Assembly (NCBI RefSeq): GCF_011762225.1 | Contig: NZ_JAASQI010000006.1 | Span: 98,617-162,616 of the forward strand | Direction: 5' to 3' | Length of the DNA: 64,000 nt | Source: Pseudochelatococcus lubricantis | Lineage (GTDB): Bacteria; Pseudomonadota; Alphaproteobacteria; Rhizobiales; Beijerinckiaceae | In this document: positions 18,571-26,657 of the stretch, piece by piece | Layout: every line of letters begins with the position of its first letter | Numbering within the stretch: the first letter of the stretch is position 1 | The notes under the pieces: generated by a model | What the model saw: the letters and a program-made list of their open reading frames with translations, nothing else | Database searches by the model: none | Told to the model about the DNA's origin: nothing | Position numbers and translations under genes: made by a program

Positions 18571-20223
18571 TCAGTAGGTCGGGTTGTAGAGCAGGTTCTC
18601 GATCCACGACCGGATTTCGGGAGGCCGCTCAACCGTGGCAAGGCCGGAATCGAACATGTATTCGACGATGCGCGTGGCTGTGGTGATCTCCGTTTCCATG
18701 ATCTGGTCCTGGCTCGGATAGAGCATGCCCTTGGCCTGGAGCGACGGGCCGATCTGATCGGCCGTTGCGTGGGCGGCGACGATGAAGCACTCGTCGTTCA
18801 GTCGGGTCGGACGCGCGGCGTAGGTCGCAAGGCCGATGGCCGGGTAGATGTAGAAATTGTTGGCCTGTCCCGGGCGATAGGTCTTGCCCTCATAGACGAA
18901 CTCGTCGAACTGAACGCCGGCCGCGAACAGCGCTTTGCCCTTCGAGTAGGTGTAGGCCTGTTCCGCCGTACATTCCGCCTTGTGGGTGGGGTTGGAGAGG
19001 GCGAAGATGATGGGCCGGGGCGTGTGCCGCGCCATGGTTTCGATGACTTCCCGCGTGAAGGCGCCGGCCTTGGTCGACACGCCGATCAGCACGGTCGGCC
19101 TGAAGCGCTCCACCACGTCGATGAAGTTCTTGGAGGGCGCCTCGTCCTGCGCCCACGGCTTCTGCGCGTCCGTGAGGTCCGTGCGCGAGGATTCGATGAG
19201 GCCGTTGACGTCGAACAGGCGGATGCGCTTGCGGGCTTCCTCCGCCGAAAGTCCCAGGGTCTGCAGCTCGGCGGCGATCAGCTTGGAGATGCCGAGACCG
19301 GCGGAACCGGCGCCGAGGAACAGGATCCGCTGATCCTGCAGCTTGCCGCCCGCCTGCTTCAGGCCGGCGGAGATGCCCGCCAGAGCGACGGCGGCCGTGC
19401 CCTGGATGTCGTCGTTGTAACACAGGACCTTGTCCTTGTAGCGGTCCAGCATGCGGATGGCGTCGGTGCCCTTCCAGTCCTCGAAGTGGACGCAGCAGCC
19501 CGGGAACACCTCGTTGACGGCCTCGATGAACTCTTCCGTCAGCTCGTCGAGTTCCTTTTCCGGCAGCGGCGCCTCGCGGGTGCCGAGGTAGAACGGGTCG
19601 GCGCGCAGGTGCTCGTTCGTCGTGCCGATATCGAAAAGGACTGGCAGCAGAACCTGCGGGGGAACGGCGGCGCAAGCGGTGTAGAGCTGCAGCTTGCCGA
19701 TCGGGATACCCATGCCGTTGGCACCGATGTCGCCGAGGCCGAGGATGCGGCCGCCCGTCGACACGCAGACGAAACGCACGTCCCGTTGCGGCCAGTTACG
19801 CAGCACGTCCGCGATGCGGCCCTTCATGTGGCGGGTGATGTACATGCCGCGCGGGCGGCGATAAAGGTTGCCGAAGGCTTCGCAGGCATCGGCGACCGTG
19901 GGATCGTAGAGGATCGGGATGAAGCGCTTGGGGTCGGACATGACGGTCTTGTAGAAGACCGTCTCGTTGCGCGCCTCGAGATCCATGAGATAGTTGTACT
20001 GGTCCAGATCGTCCTTCAGGCGGCCGAGGTGATCGAGAACGCGCTCGACCTGCCGGTCGAGCGTTTCAACCGCGTGCGGCAGCAGCCCCTCCAGCCCGAG
20101 CTGGTGGCGCTCCTCGCGGGTGTAGGCGGTGCCCTTGTTCTGGACGGGATCGTGCAGCAACGTCAATCCGATGTCATTGCTGTCCTGGCTCAGTTCCGCG
20201 TTGGTGACGGTGATTGCAGCCAT
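18571..20223 (-). CDS. maeA: NAD-dependent malic enzyme
   Basis: Decarboxylates L-malate to pyruvate with reduction of NAD. The 550-residue protein aligns by eye along most of its length with E. coli MaeA: NKGTAYTREERHQLGLEGLLP, YIYRRPRG-type region (LYRRPRGMYIT), GLGDIGANGMGIPIGKL, the metal-site EDW (VHFEDWKGTDA), CYNDDIQGTAAVALAG and the Rossmann motif ILFLGAGSAGLGIS. The start at 20223 has GAGAGGAAG upstream. It is preceded by a sigma-54 promoter, an IHF site and upstream dyads, and is followed by the AspT carrier. That layout places both genes in the DctBD regulon, feeding pyruvate when C4 acids are imported by DctA. Confidence 0.95.
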   Translation of the reverse strand: MAAITVTNAELSQDSNDIGLTLLHDPVQNKGTAYTREERHQLGLEGLLPHAVETLDRQVERVLDHLGRLKDDLDQYNYLMDLEARNETVFYKTVMSDPKRFIPILYDPTVADACEAFGNLYRRPRGMYITRHMKGRIADVLRNWPQRDVRFVCVSTGGRILGLGDIGANGMGIPIGKLQLYTACAAVPPQVLLPVLFDIGTTNEHLRADPFYLGTREAPLPEKELDELTEEFIEAVNEVFPGCCVHFEDWKGTDAIRMLDRYKDKVLCYNDDIQGTAAVALAGISAGLKQAGGKLQDQRILFLGAGSAGLGISKLIAAELQTLGLSAEEARKRIRLFDVNGLIESSRTDLTDAQKPWAQDEAPSKNFIDVVERFRPTVLIGVSTKAGAFTREVIETMARHTPRPIIFALSNPTHKAECTAEQAYTYSKGKALFAAGVQFDEFVYEGKTYRPGQANNFYIYPAIGLATYAARPTRLNDECFIVAAHATADQIGPSLQAKGMLYPSQDQIMETEITTATRIVEYMFDSGLATVERPPEIRSWIENLLYNPTY

Positions 20224-20290
20224 TATTGAACTTCCTCTCCTGTGCGTGTCCGCGAGCCGCGACGTCCACCGCCGGGCTCGCCTACACCTT

Positions 20291-20306
20291 TGCAACGCGG
20301 GTGCCA
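20291..20306 (-). promoter_or_regulatory. sigma-54 promoter of maeA-aspT
   Basis: On the minus strand the sequence is TGGCACCcgcgTTGCA, matching the sigma-54 consensus TGGCACG-N4-TTGCT/A with the invariant GG and GC 10 bases apart. It lies about 70 bp upstream of the malic enzyme start. Confidence 0.85.
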
Positions 20307-20319
20307 GGATGAGATTTTC

Positions 20320-20332
20320 TATCAAACTATTG
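20320..20332. promoter_or_regulatory. IHF-binding site candidate
   Basis: tatcaaactattg fits the IHF consensus WATCAANNNNTTR at every defined position and sits in an AT-rich stretch between the sigma-54 promoter and the upstream dyads, where DNA bending is needed. Confidence 0.75.
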
Positions 20333-20359
20333 ATAAATAAAGATTATTTTAAATTATTA

Positions 20360-20426
20360 GCCGAATGCTCTCCGGCATTCGGCCGATTTCCCGAAAATCG
20401 CCGTTTTCCGGTTTTCGGGTATCCGA
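20360..20426. promoter_or_regulatory. upstream activator sequences of maeA promoter
   Basis: A dyad TCGG-GTAT-CCGA lies at 20415-20426, and a weaker copy (CCG-ATTT-CCC) is centred 33 bp closer to the promoter. The first matches the dyads before the 24354 operon. Further inverted repeats overlap: gccgaatg/cattcggc (20360-20367, 20376-20383) and cccgaaaa/ttttcggg (20390-20397, 20412-20419). Likely target: the DctD-like activator. Confidence 0.65.
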
Positions 20427-20560
20427 CCACGGCGCTTCCGCGGGCCGTCCGCGGGCCGATAAATGGCTGCGGGAGGATGGAAAAAGGGAAAAATCCGCGC
20501 CAGGAGCAGGTCTGCGGGTCAACATGTCGCAGGGATGCCGTTGCCGGTTGGCAGCGGCTT

Positions 20561-20606
20561 GGAAAACAAAAGGCCGCGCCGCCCCGGGTTCGGGGGCGGC
20601 GCGGCC
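20561..20606 (-). terminator. intrinsic terminator after dctD
   Basis: A perfect 14-base GC stem (20593-20606 and 20572-20585) with a 7-base loop is followed on the minus strand by TTTTGTTTT. It lies 28 bp after the dctD stop and separates dctBD from the maeA promoter region. Confidence 0.92.
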
Positions 20607-20634
20607 GCGGCATGTTCCGGACGGACGGTGGCTC

Positions 20635-21960
20635 TCAGGTCTCGCGGATGCGAATGTCGTACTTGCGGATCTTGTCGAACAGCGTGGTCTTGGCAATCAT
20701 CATGGCTTCTGCGGTCCGGGAGATGTTTCCGTTGTTGCGCTTCAGCTCCTCCTGGATGAGGCTGCGCTCGAAGCTTTCGACGGCGGCTGTCAGCGAGATG
20801 GGGCCGGAGCCGGCCTCGCTGCCGGGTCCGGATTTGAGGCCGAGGAGAAAACGTTCCGCCTGATTGCGCAACTCGCGTACGTTGCCCGGCCAGTTATGGG
20901 CCATCAGGTCGAGGATTACCTGTTCCCTGATCGGCGGCGGCTCGCGATTGAGGCGCAGGGCAGCCTGATCGACGAAGTGCTCGAACAGCAGCGGAATGTC
21001 TTCGCGCCGGTTGCGAAGCGGCGGCAGCTCGATACTGGCGATGTTCAGCCGGAAATGCAGATCGCTGCGGAACTTGCCCTCCACGGAAAGCTGCAGCAGA
21101 TCGGCCTTGGTGGCGGCGATGACGCGGAAGTCGACGGGAATGACCTTGTTGGAGCCGAGCCGCTCGACGACGCGCTCCTGCAGCACGCGCAGCAGCTTCA
21201 CCTGCATGGACATCGGCATGCTCTCGATCTCGTCGAGGAACAGCGTCCCCCTGTTGGCGTATTCGACCTTGCCGATGCGCTGCTTGGTCGCGCCGGAGAA
21301 AGCCCCGGCCTCGTGGCCGAAGATCTCGCTCTCGAACAGCGTTTCGGGAAGGCCCCCGCAGTTGAGCGCCACGAAAGGTCCCTTGCGGCCGGAAAGATCG
21401 TGCAGGTATCGGGCGATCAGCTCCTTGCCGGTGCCGGTCTCACCGAGGATCATGACATCGGTCGGCACAGCCGCCAGTTCCTGAACCAGTTCGCGCAGCT
21501 CCACGATCGCCTGCGAGGTGCCGACGATGCGGCTTTCGATGTCGCCCATGGCCGCGAGCTGCCGGCGCAGCCGCCGGACTTCCATCGCCAGCCGCCGCTT
21601 CTCCAGCGCCCGCTGCACGACGCTGGCGAAATGTTGCGACGCGAACGGCTTCTCGATGAAATCATAGGCGCCGTCGCGCATCGCCTGCACGGCCGTCGCG
21701 ATGTCGCCGTGTCCCGTGATCATGATGACGGGCAGATCCGGGTCCTTGTCCTTGAGCTGGGCAAAATAGCTCAGGCCGTCCATGCCCGGCAGGTTGATGT
21801 CCGAAACGATGATGCCGGGAAAGTCGCGCATCGGCGCCCTCGGCACATTTTCCACCGCCTCGTAGCCGATGGCCTTGATGTTGTGGAGGGCCAGCGCCTG
21901 CAGGCAGCCGAGCCGCACGTCCTCGTCGTCCTCGATCACCAGCACGTCATGATCAAGCAT
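20635..21960 (-). CDS. dctD: sigma-54-dependent response regulator, DctD-like
   Basis: NtrC-family activator, 441 residues. Receiver domain: about residues 1-120, with acid pocket VIEDDEDV, phospho-acceptor Asp in IIVSDINLPGMDG, and the Lys in FIEKPF. AAA+ domain: about 145-375, with Walker A GETGTGKE, the sigma-54 contact loop GAFSGA (GAFTGA in most members, Thr to Ser here) and Walker B GTLFLDEIES. A Fis-type helix-turn-helix lies at the C terminus (GNISRTAEAMMIAKTTLFDKI). It overlaps the sensor gene by 8 bases. Four sigma-54 promoters with shared dyads lie within 10 kb, the expected targets. DctD is the best family match; a ligand other than C4-dicarboxylate, such as lactate, is possible. 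Confidence 0.92.
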   Translation of the reverse strand: MLDHDVLVIEDDEDVRLGCLQALALHNIKAIGYEAVENVPRAPMRDFPGIIVSDINLPGMDGLSYFAQLKDKDPDLPVIMITGHGDIATAVQAMRDGAYDFIEKPFASQHFASVVQRALEKRRLAMEVRRLRRQLAAMGDIESRIVGTSQAIVELRELVQELAAVPTDVMILGETGTGKELIARYLHDLSGRKGPFVALNCGGLPETLFESEIFGHEAGAFSGATKQRIGKVEYANRGTLFLDEIESMPMSMQVKLLRVLQERVVERLGSNKVIPVDFRVIAATKADLLQLSVEGKFRSDLHFRLNIASIELPPLRNRREDIPLLFEHFVDQAALRLNREPPPIREQVILDLMAHNWPGNVRELRNQAERFLLGLKSGPGSEAGSGPISLTAAVESFERSLIQEELKRNNGNISRTAEAMMIAKTTLFDKIRKYDIRIRET

Positions 21961-23953
21961 TGTCCTTCTCCGGGGTGTTGGCGAGGGGCATCGTGATCCG
22001 GAAAACCGCGCCGCCCGCAGGGCGATTGGCTGCCGTCAGGTCTCCGCCGAAGCGGCGGACAATGTCTTGCGATATGGCGAGCCCGAGGCCAAGGCCGTTC
22101 GTTTTCTTGGTTGAGAAAAAGGGCATGAAGAGCTTTTCGATGACCGTTGCGCTAAGCCCGTGACCATTGTCCGCGACCTCGATGACCGCCCGGTTGCCGT
22201 CTACCCGGGCGGCGATCCCGATACAAGGCTCGCCGTTCCCCTGCAGCGCATCCATGGCGTTGCTGATGAGGTTGACCAGAACCTGTTCGAGACGCACGGC
22301 ATCGCCGAGGACCTTGATCGGGGCTTCCGGCCGGCGGACATCGATGCGCACTTTCTCTTTCTGGATGCGGTGATTGAGCAGCGCCACGGCGCGTTCGACG
22401 GAACGCTCGACATCCACGCTGCCGACCTCCCCATCCGTGCGCCGGGCGAAAGAGCGCAGCTGTCCTGTCAGCACGCCCATGCGGTGGACGAGATCGCAGA
22501 TGCGCTGGAGGTTGTGGCGCACCGTGCCCAGGTCGTTGAGTTCGAGGAAGCGCACGGCGTTCTCCGACAGGGTGGAAAGCGCCGCCAGCGGCTGGTTGAT
22601 TTCATGCGCCAGCCCCGCCGAGAGCTGGCCGATTACCGCTAGGTTTTCCGTCCGTATCATCTCTTCCTGAAAATCCTTCAGCCGCTGGACGGCCTGTATG
22701 CGCTCGGCCACCTCCCGCCGCAGGTCCTCGTTGGCCGCGCGCAGTTGCCGGTTGCGGTCCTCGAACTGATCCTTAAGTCGCGTATAGGCCTCCTGCAGCG
22801 CATCGCGCGTCAGCAGACGCTCCCGGATGACCAGTCGCCGCTGATTGAAGATATAGAGGCTCAGGGCGACCACGACGACGATGATCGCGGCGATCGTCGC
22901 GGGCAGGGCGGCCTTGCGGGCGATCCCGGAATAGTCGGAAAGGACCGTCAGCGTCATCGAGACGTTCGGCAGGAAGCGTGAGCCCGCAAGGTATGTCCGG
23001 GTGCGCGATCCTTCCGTTATCGATACGAACCGGCTGCCGTCGCTCGCCAGGCTGTCCGTTCTCCAGTCGAGAGCTTCCAGAATGTGCCGGTTATACTGCT
23101 GCGTCTGGTTGAATTGCTCGATCTTGCCCGGCTCGATCGGCCCGAGGCTGAGATATTTCCAGTCCGCGCGAGAGGAGAGCAGGACGATGTTATTGGTGTC
23201 GCTCACCACCATCAGCGGATCGTTGCCGATCAGCCAGTCCTGCTCGATGCGCTCCAGATCGATCTTGACAGCCACCACGCCGACGCGGTGACCATCCCTC
23301 TCCACCGCCGTGGCGAGATAATAGCCGGCAAGATTGTCGGTGGTTCCGATGCCGTAATAGCCTGTCACGCTCCCTTGCCTCGCGATCTGGAAGTAGGGCC
23401 GATAGGAGACGTCGCGCCCCACGAAGCTGTTCTTCTCTCCTCCGTTGCTGGCTGCGATCATGGTGCCGCTCGTATCGATCAGGAAGATTCCCACGGTGCC
23501 GGCGGCCTCGTTTATCCGGGCAAGATACGCATTCATGTCCGCCACGGCGCCCGCGCGGTCGCGCGAGAGCAGGAACGCACCTGTCTGCTCGTGGGCCGCG
23601 ATCGCCAGCGGCAGGATGTTGAACTTATCGATTTCATGCTCCAGACGGGCGATCGACTGGCGCAGGCGTTCTTCGCCGAGCACCTTCAGGTCGGCGAACT
23701 CCCTGCGCTCCGACCAGACGAAGGTCGCGGCGAAGCAGAGGATCACCAGCAGCGCCGTGACCAGTGCGAATATCAGCGTGCCCCTTCGGCGGTGGCGCAG
23801 TATGCACTCCTTCTCGCCGAAGGCGCCCGGGTCCAGCGGATAGTCGTCGAATTGATGGCACGCGATGCTGCAACGTCCCGCATAGCGGCACGGGATCGTC
23901 CGCGCGTTGCGTGCGGCGGTATCCTGACCGTCGTTGATTGCTGTTGCCGTCAT
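21953..23953 (-). CDS. dctB: DctB-like sensor histidine kinase with N-terminal cysteine cluster
   Basis: Membrane sensor kinase of 666 residues. A periplasmic tandem-PAS (dCache-type) sensor lies between TM1 (TLIFALVTALLVILCFAATF, about 59-80) and TM2 (AALPATIAAIIVVVVALSLY, about 340-362). A coiled coil, the HisKA motif LAHEINQPLAALST and HATPase boxes (NLISNAMDAL, DNGHGL, GLGLGLAIS) follow. This is the DctB layout that senses C4-dicarboxylates. Unlike ordinary DctB, the roughly 55-residue cytoplasmic N terminus has Cys22, Cys28, Cys32-His33 and Cys50, a possible metal or Fe-S site. The gene overlaps dctD by 8 bases. A minus-strand sigma-54 promoter about 105 bp upstream suggests autoregulation. 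Confidence 0.9.
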   Translation of the reverse strand: MTATAINDGQDTAARNARTIPCRYAGRCSIACHQFDDYPLDPGAFGEKECILRHRRRGTLIFALVTALLVILCFAATFVWSERREFADLKVLGEERLRQSIARLEHEIDKFNILPLAIAAHEQTGAFLLSRDRAGAVADMNAYLARINEAAGTVGIFLIDTSGTMIAASNGGEKNSFVGRDVSYRPYFQIARQGSVTGYYGIGTTDNLAGYYLATAVERDGHRVGVVAVKIDLERIEQDWLIGNDPLMVVSDTNNIVLLSSRADWKYLSLGPIEPGKIEQFNQTQQYNRHILEALDWRTDSLASDGSRFVSITEGSRTRTYLAGSRFLPNVSMTLTVLSDYSGIARKAALPATIAAIIVVVVALSLYIFNQRRLVIRERLLTRDALQEAYTRLKDQFEDRNRQLRAANEDLRREVAERIQAVQRLKDFQEEMIRTENLAVIGQLSAGLAHEINQPLAALSTLSENAVRFLELNDLGTVRHNLQRICDLVHRMGVLTGQLRSFARRTDGEVGSVDVERSVERAVALLNHRIQKEKVRIDVRRPEAPIKVLGDAVRLEQVLVNLISNAMDALQGNGEPCIGIAARVDGNRAVIEVADNGHGLSATVIEKLFMPFFSTKKTNGLGLGLAISQDIVRRFGGDLTAANRPAGGAVFRITMPLANTPEKDNA

Positions 23954-24068
23954 CGTGGTTCACCTGTCCTGTCCTTTTCAGGCTCTGGCCGCCCGAAGCA
24001 GTCCTGGCATATCGCCTGTTTGCGGGAGATCGCATCACCCGTCTTCAGCCGGCGCTCGATCAATATTC

Positions 24069-24084
24069 AGCAAAACGGATGCCA
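24069..24084 (-). promoter_or_regulatory. sigma-54 promoter of dctBD
   Basis: On the minus strand TGGCATCcgttTTGCT, with GG and GC 10 bases apart. It lies about 105 bp upstream of dctB and shares its upstream dyads with the divergent promoter at 24268. The expected start point is near 24058, which puts the dyads at about -95 and -128. Confidence 0.75.
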
Positions 24085-24145
24085 CTCGGGCACGGCGGCC
24101 TTCTGCCTTGTTCTGCTGGCTTTTTTCGGGCGACGGATTCTGCGC

Positions 24146-24194
24146 GTTCGGATTTCCGACTGTCACGCCGGCGGCGGTGTTCGGAAACCCGAAC
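24146..24194. promoter_or_regulatory. shared upstream activator dyads (dctBD / redox operon)
   Basis: Two dyads of the form TCGG-N4-CCGA: TCGG-ATTT-CCGA (24148-24159) and TCGG-AAAC-CCGA (24181-24192), centres 33 bp apart, three helical turns. They lie between divergent sigma-54 promoters and probably bind the DctD-like activator for both. Confidence 0.75.
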
Positions 24195-24267
24195 GATCCT
24201 GCTGCCGCGGCACGGACGGAGCCGGGATAAATCCCCGCGTACAATGAATTGAGAAAAACTCCAGCCT

Positions 24268-24283
24268 TGGCACGGCGCTTGCG
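24268..24283 (+). promoter_or_regulatory. sigma-54 promoter of the redox-lldD operon
   Basis: TGGCACGgcgcTTGCG, an almost perfect sigma-54 promoter, about 70 bp upstream of the first gene at 24354. The dyads lie at about -107 and -140 from the expected start point, the same positions as at maeA. Confidence 0.88.
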
Positions 24284-24353
24284 ACGCCTCCGAAGAAGAC
24301 ATGGCCGACCTCTGTGCGCCTGTCGGTCAACGGAATCGGGGAGTTTCCTTCTC

Positions 24354-25022
24354 ATGTCAGATCGTATTCGCTTGAGCATAGACGGCCGGGAACTGACGGT
24401 GGAACCGCCTCTGTCCCTGCTGCAGGCCGCGACGGCGGACGGCACGCCCCTGACCTCCAATGTGGGCTGCATGGGGCAGGGCGTTTGCGGGGCGTGCCGC
24501 TGTCTGGTGCGCCGGGAAGGCGAAAGGGAGGTCTCCACAGTGCTGGCCTGCGAAACCAGCGCGGAAAACGGCATGCAGGTCAGCTTCATCGACTATTTCA
24601 CCCCGCACAGGCCGCATGTTTACGACATTGCCGGCATCACCGATAGCTGGCGCATCGCGGACGCGGTGAGGGATGTCTTTCCCGAGGCGGACCATTGCCG
24701 CCATTGCGGCGGATGCGACAGGGCCTGTCCGAAAGGGCTTGAGGTGCAACGCGGCGTGGCGCTGGCGGCGGCCGGCAATCTGGCGGGGGCAGCCGATATC
24801 TTCGACCAGTGCGTGATGTGCAATCTCTGCACGCTCGCCTGTCCGGAGCACATCTGGCCGAACCATCTGGGCCTCATGGTGCGCCGCGCCGTGACGGCGC
24901 TCGGCCTGCGCCCCTCCGATCTCATCGCGCGGCTCGCCGAAATCGAGCGCGGCCAGCAGCCGATCGATTTCTCCGGCCGGGACGATCACGACGCAGCCGC
25001 TGGCGCGGCGCGGAAAGGTTGA
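24354..25022 (+). CDS. FrdB/SdhB-like iron-sulfur subunit (2Fe-2S plus dicluster ferredoxin)
   Basis: A 222-residue electron-transfer subunit. The N-terminal half is a plant-type 2Fe-2S domain with cysteines in GCMGQGVCGACRC and a fourth in VLACE. The C-terminal half has two CxxCxxCxxxCP motifs, CRHCGGCDRACP and CVMCNLCTLACP, for two further clusters. This is the domain order of succinate dehydrogenase/fumarate reductase iron-sulfur proteins. The ATG at 24354 follows GGGGAG. The next gene, a FrdA-like flavoprotein, starts 4 bp after its stop, and a NuoF-like gene follows. No SdhC/D or FrdC/D membrane anchor is present, so the complex is probably soluble. First gene of a sigma-54 operon. Confidence 0.88.
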   Translation: MSDRIRLSIDGRELTVEPPLSLLQAATADGTPLTSNVGCMGQGVCGACRCLVRREGEREVSTVLACETSAENGMQVSFIDYFTPHRPHVYDIAGITDSWRIADAVRDVFPEADHCRHCGGCDRACPKGLEVQRGVALAAAGNLAGAADIFDQCVMCNLCTLACPEHIWPNHLGLMVRRAVTALGLRPSDLIARLAEIERGQQPIDFSGRDDHDAAAGAARKG

Positions 25023-25026
25023 CATC

Positions 25027-26652
25027 ATGATATCCGCAATCGCTTTCGAGCAGGCGATGGCGTCGCTGGTCCGCGACGCCGATCCGGTGTTGCGTCCCGA
25101 TCCGCTGTCGCGGGAGGAACTGCTGGAAGCCTATCATCCCGACGCCGGGCCGGAGGCGCGCGTATCGCTCAGGGTCGGTCCCAACAGGGGCGATCCCTGC
25201 CATCCTGCGCTGGCGCGCGTCGTGGAAGGCGATGCGCTGATTGGCGACGTCGACCTCGCCGCAATCGCGCCCATGAGCACGGACGTTCTGGTGGTCGGCG
25301 GCGGTGGCGCGGGCGCGGCCGCCGCGCTTTCGGCGCGCGCCGCCGGGGCCGAGGTCGTGGTCGCGGCCAAGCTGCGCATCGGCGACAGCAACACGGTGAT
25401 GGCCGAGGGCGGCATACAGGCGGCTGTGGGAGAAGACGACAGCCTGCAACGCCATTTCGACGACACGATGAGAGGCGGCCACCATGCGGCCGATCCCGCA
25501 CTCGTGGCGCGGCTCGCCGGCGACGGGCCGGATGTCGTCCGCTGGCTGATCGGGCTCGGCGTCGATTTCGACCTCGCCGAGGGGGCTGCCCCTGGCGCGC
25601 GCCTCATGCGCAAACGCGCCGGCGGCACAACGGCCGCGCGTATCCTGAGTCACCGCGATTTCACCGGTCTGGAGATCATGCGCGTGCTGCGCGAGGCGGT
25701 GGAACTCGACCGCGGCGTGACGGTGCTCAACCGGTCTCCCGCCATCGAGTTGCTGTCGGACGAATATGGCCGTTGTGCGGGCGCGGTGCTCTACGATCTC
25801 GAACACCGCGTCTTCAAGCTGGTGCGCGCCGGCGCCGTCATACTGGCGACGGGCGGGGCGGGGCGCCTGCACCTGACGGGCTTCGCCACATCGAACCACT
25901 ATGGGGCGACTGCCGATGGTCTGGCGCTGGCCTATCGCATTGGCGCGCGGCTGCGGGAGGTCGATTCGTTCCAGTATCATCCGACCGGAGTGGCCCATCC
26001 GCCGCATCTTGCCGGCGGGCTGATCTCCGAAGCGGTGCGTTCGGTCGGCGCCAGGCTGATCAACGGGCTGGGCGAACGCTTCATCGATGAGCTGGCGCCG
26101 CGAGACGTGGTGACAGCCGCCATCCTGCGGGAATGCGCGCAAGGCCGCGGCGTCGGGCGTGACGGATCGGTCGGCGTGTTTCTCGATACGCCGGGGCTGC
26201 TGAAAGAGCGGCCGCAACTCCTCGACAAGCAGCTCGTCTCGCTGAAGCACCTTGCTCACCGTTGCGGTGTCGATCCGTGCGTCGATCCGCTGCTCGTCTA
26301 TCCGACCCTGCATTACCAGAACGGGGGCGTGGCGATCGACGGGAACGGCGCCACCAGCGTCGAGGGCCTTTACTGCGCCGGCGAGGTGGCGGGGGGTGTT
26401 CACGGTCGCAACCGCCTGATGGGCAACGCGCTGCTCGACATTTTCGTCTTCGGCAGGCGCGCCGGCGCGGCGGCGGCCGGTCAGGCGGGCACGCCCCTCG
26501 CCCACGGGCGGATCGGCCTAGGGCATGTACAGCGGTGGCGGCGTGAACTGACCCGCGCCGGCGTGACCGGCGGGTCGCTCTCTCCCGTTCTTTATCCGGC
26601 CTACGGCAATTTCGAACTGCGCAGCCATATGGCGGCTGGTGGAAAAGGTTGA
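25027..26652 (+). CDS. FrdA/SdhA/L-aspartate-oxidase-like flavoprotein
   Basis: FAD-dependent oxidoreductase of the fumarate reductase/succinate dehydrogenase superfamily, 541 residues. An N-terminal extension of about 85 residues precedes the FAD-binding motif TDVLVVGGGGAGAAAALSA. Active-site-type segments are kept: MAEGGIQAA, FQYHPTG (His), APRDVVTAAI (Arg proton donor), LHYQNGGVAID and GLYCAGEVAGGVHGRNRLMGNALLD. The usual C-terminal helical domain of SdhA/FrdA is missing; the protein ends soon after the capping region. It is flanked by an iron-sulfur subunit and a NuoF-like NADH subunit, which suggests NAD(H)-linked fumarate reduction or 2-hydroxy-acid/succinate oxidation. The direction and substrate are inference. 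Confidence 0.88.
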   Translation: MISAIAFEQAMASLVRDADPVLRPDPLSREELLEAYHPDAGPEARVSLRVGPNRGDPCHPALARVVEGDALIGDVDLAAIAPMSTDVLVVGGGGAGAAAALSARAAGAEVVVAAKLRIGDSNTVMAEGGIQAAVGEDDSLQRHFDDTMRGGHHAADPALVARLAGDGPDVVRWLIGLGVDFDLAEGAAPGARLMRKRAGGTTAARILSHRDFTGLEIMRVLREAVELDRGVTVLNRSPAIELLSDEYGRCAGAVLYDLEHRVFKLVRAGAVILATGGAGRLHLTGFATSNHYGATADGLALAYRIGARLREVDSFQYHPTGVAHPPHLAGGLISEAVRSVGARLINGLGERFIDELAPRDVVTAAILRECAQGRGVGRDGSVGVFLDTPGLLKERPQLLDKQLVSLKHLAHRCGVDPCVDPLLVYPTLHYQNGGVAIDGNGATSVEGLYCAGEVAGGVHGRNRLMGNALLDIFVFGRRAGAAAAGQAGTPLAHGRIGLGHVQRWRRELTRAGVTGGSLSPVLYPAYGNFELRSHMAAGGKG

Positions 26653-26657
26653 AGATC

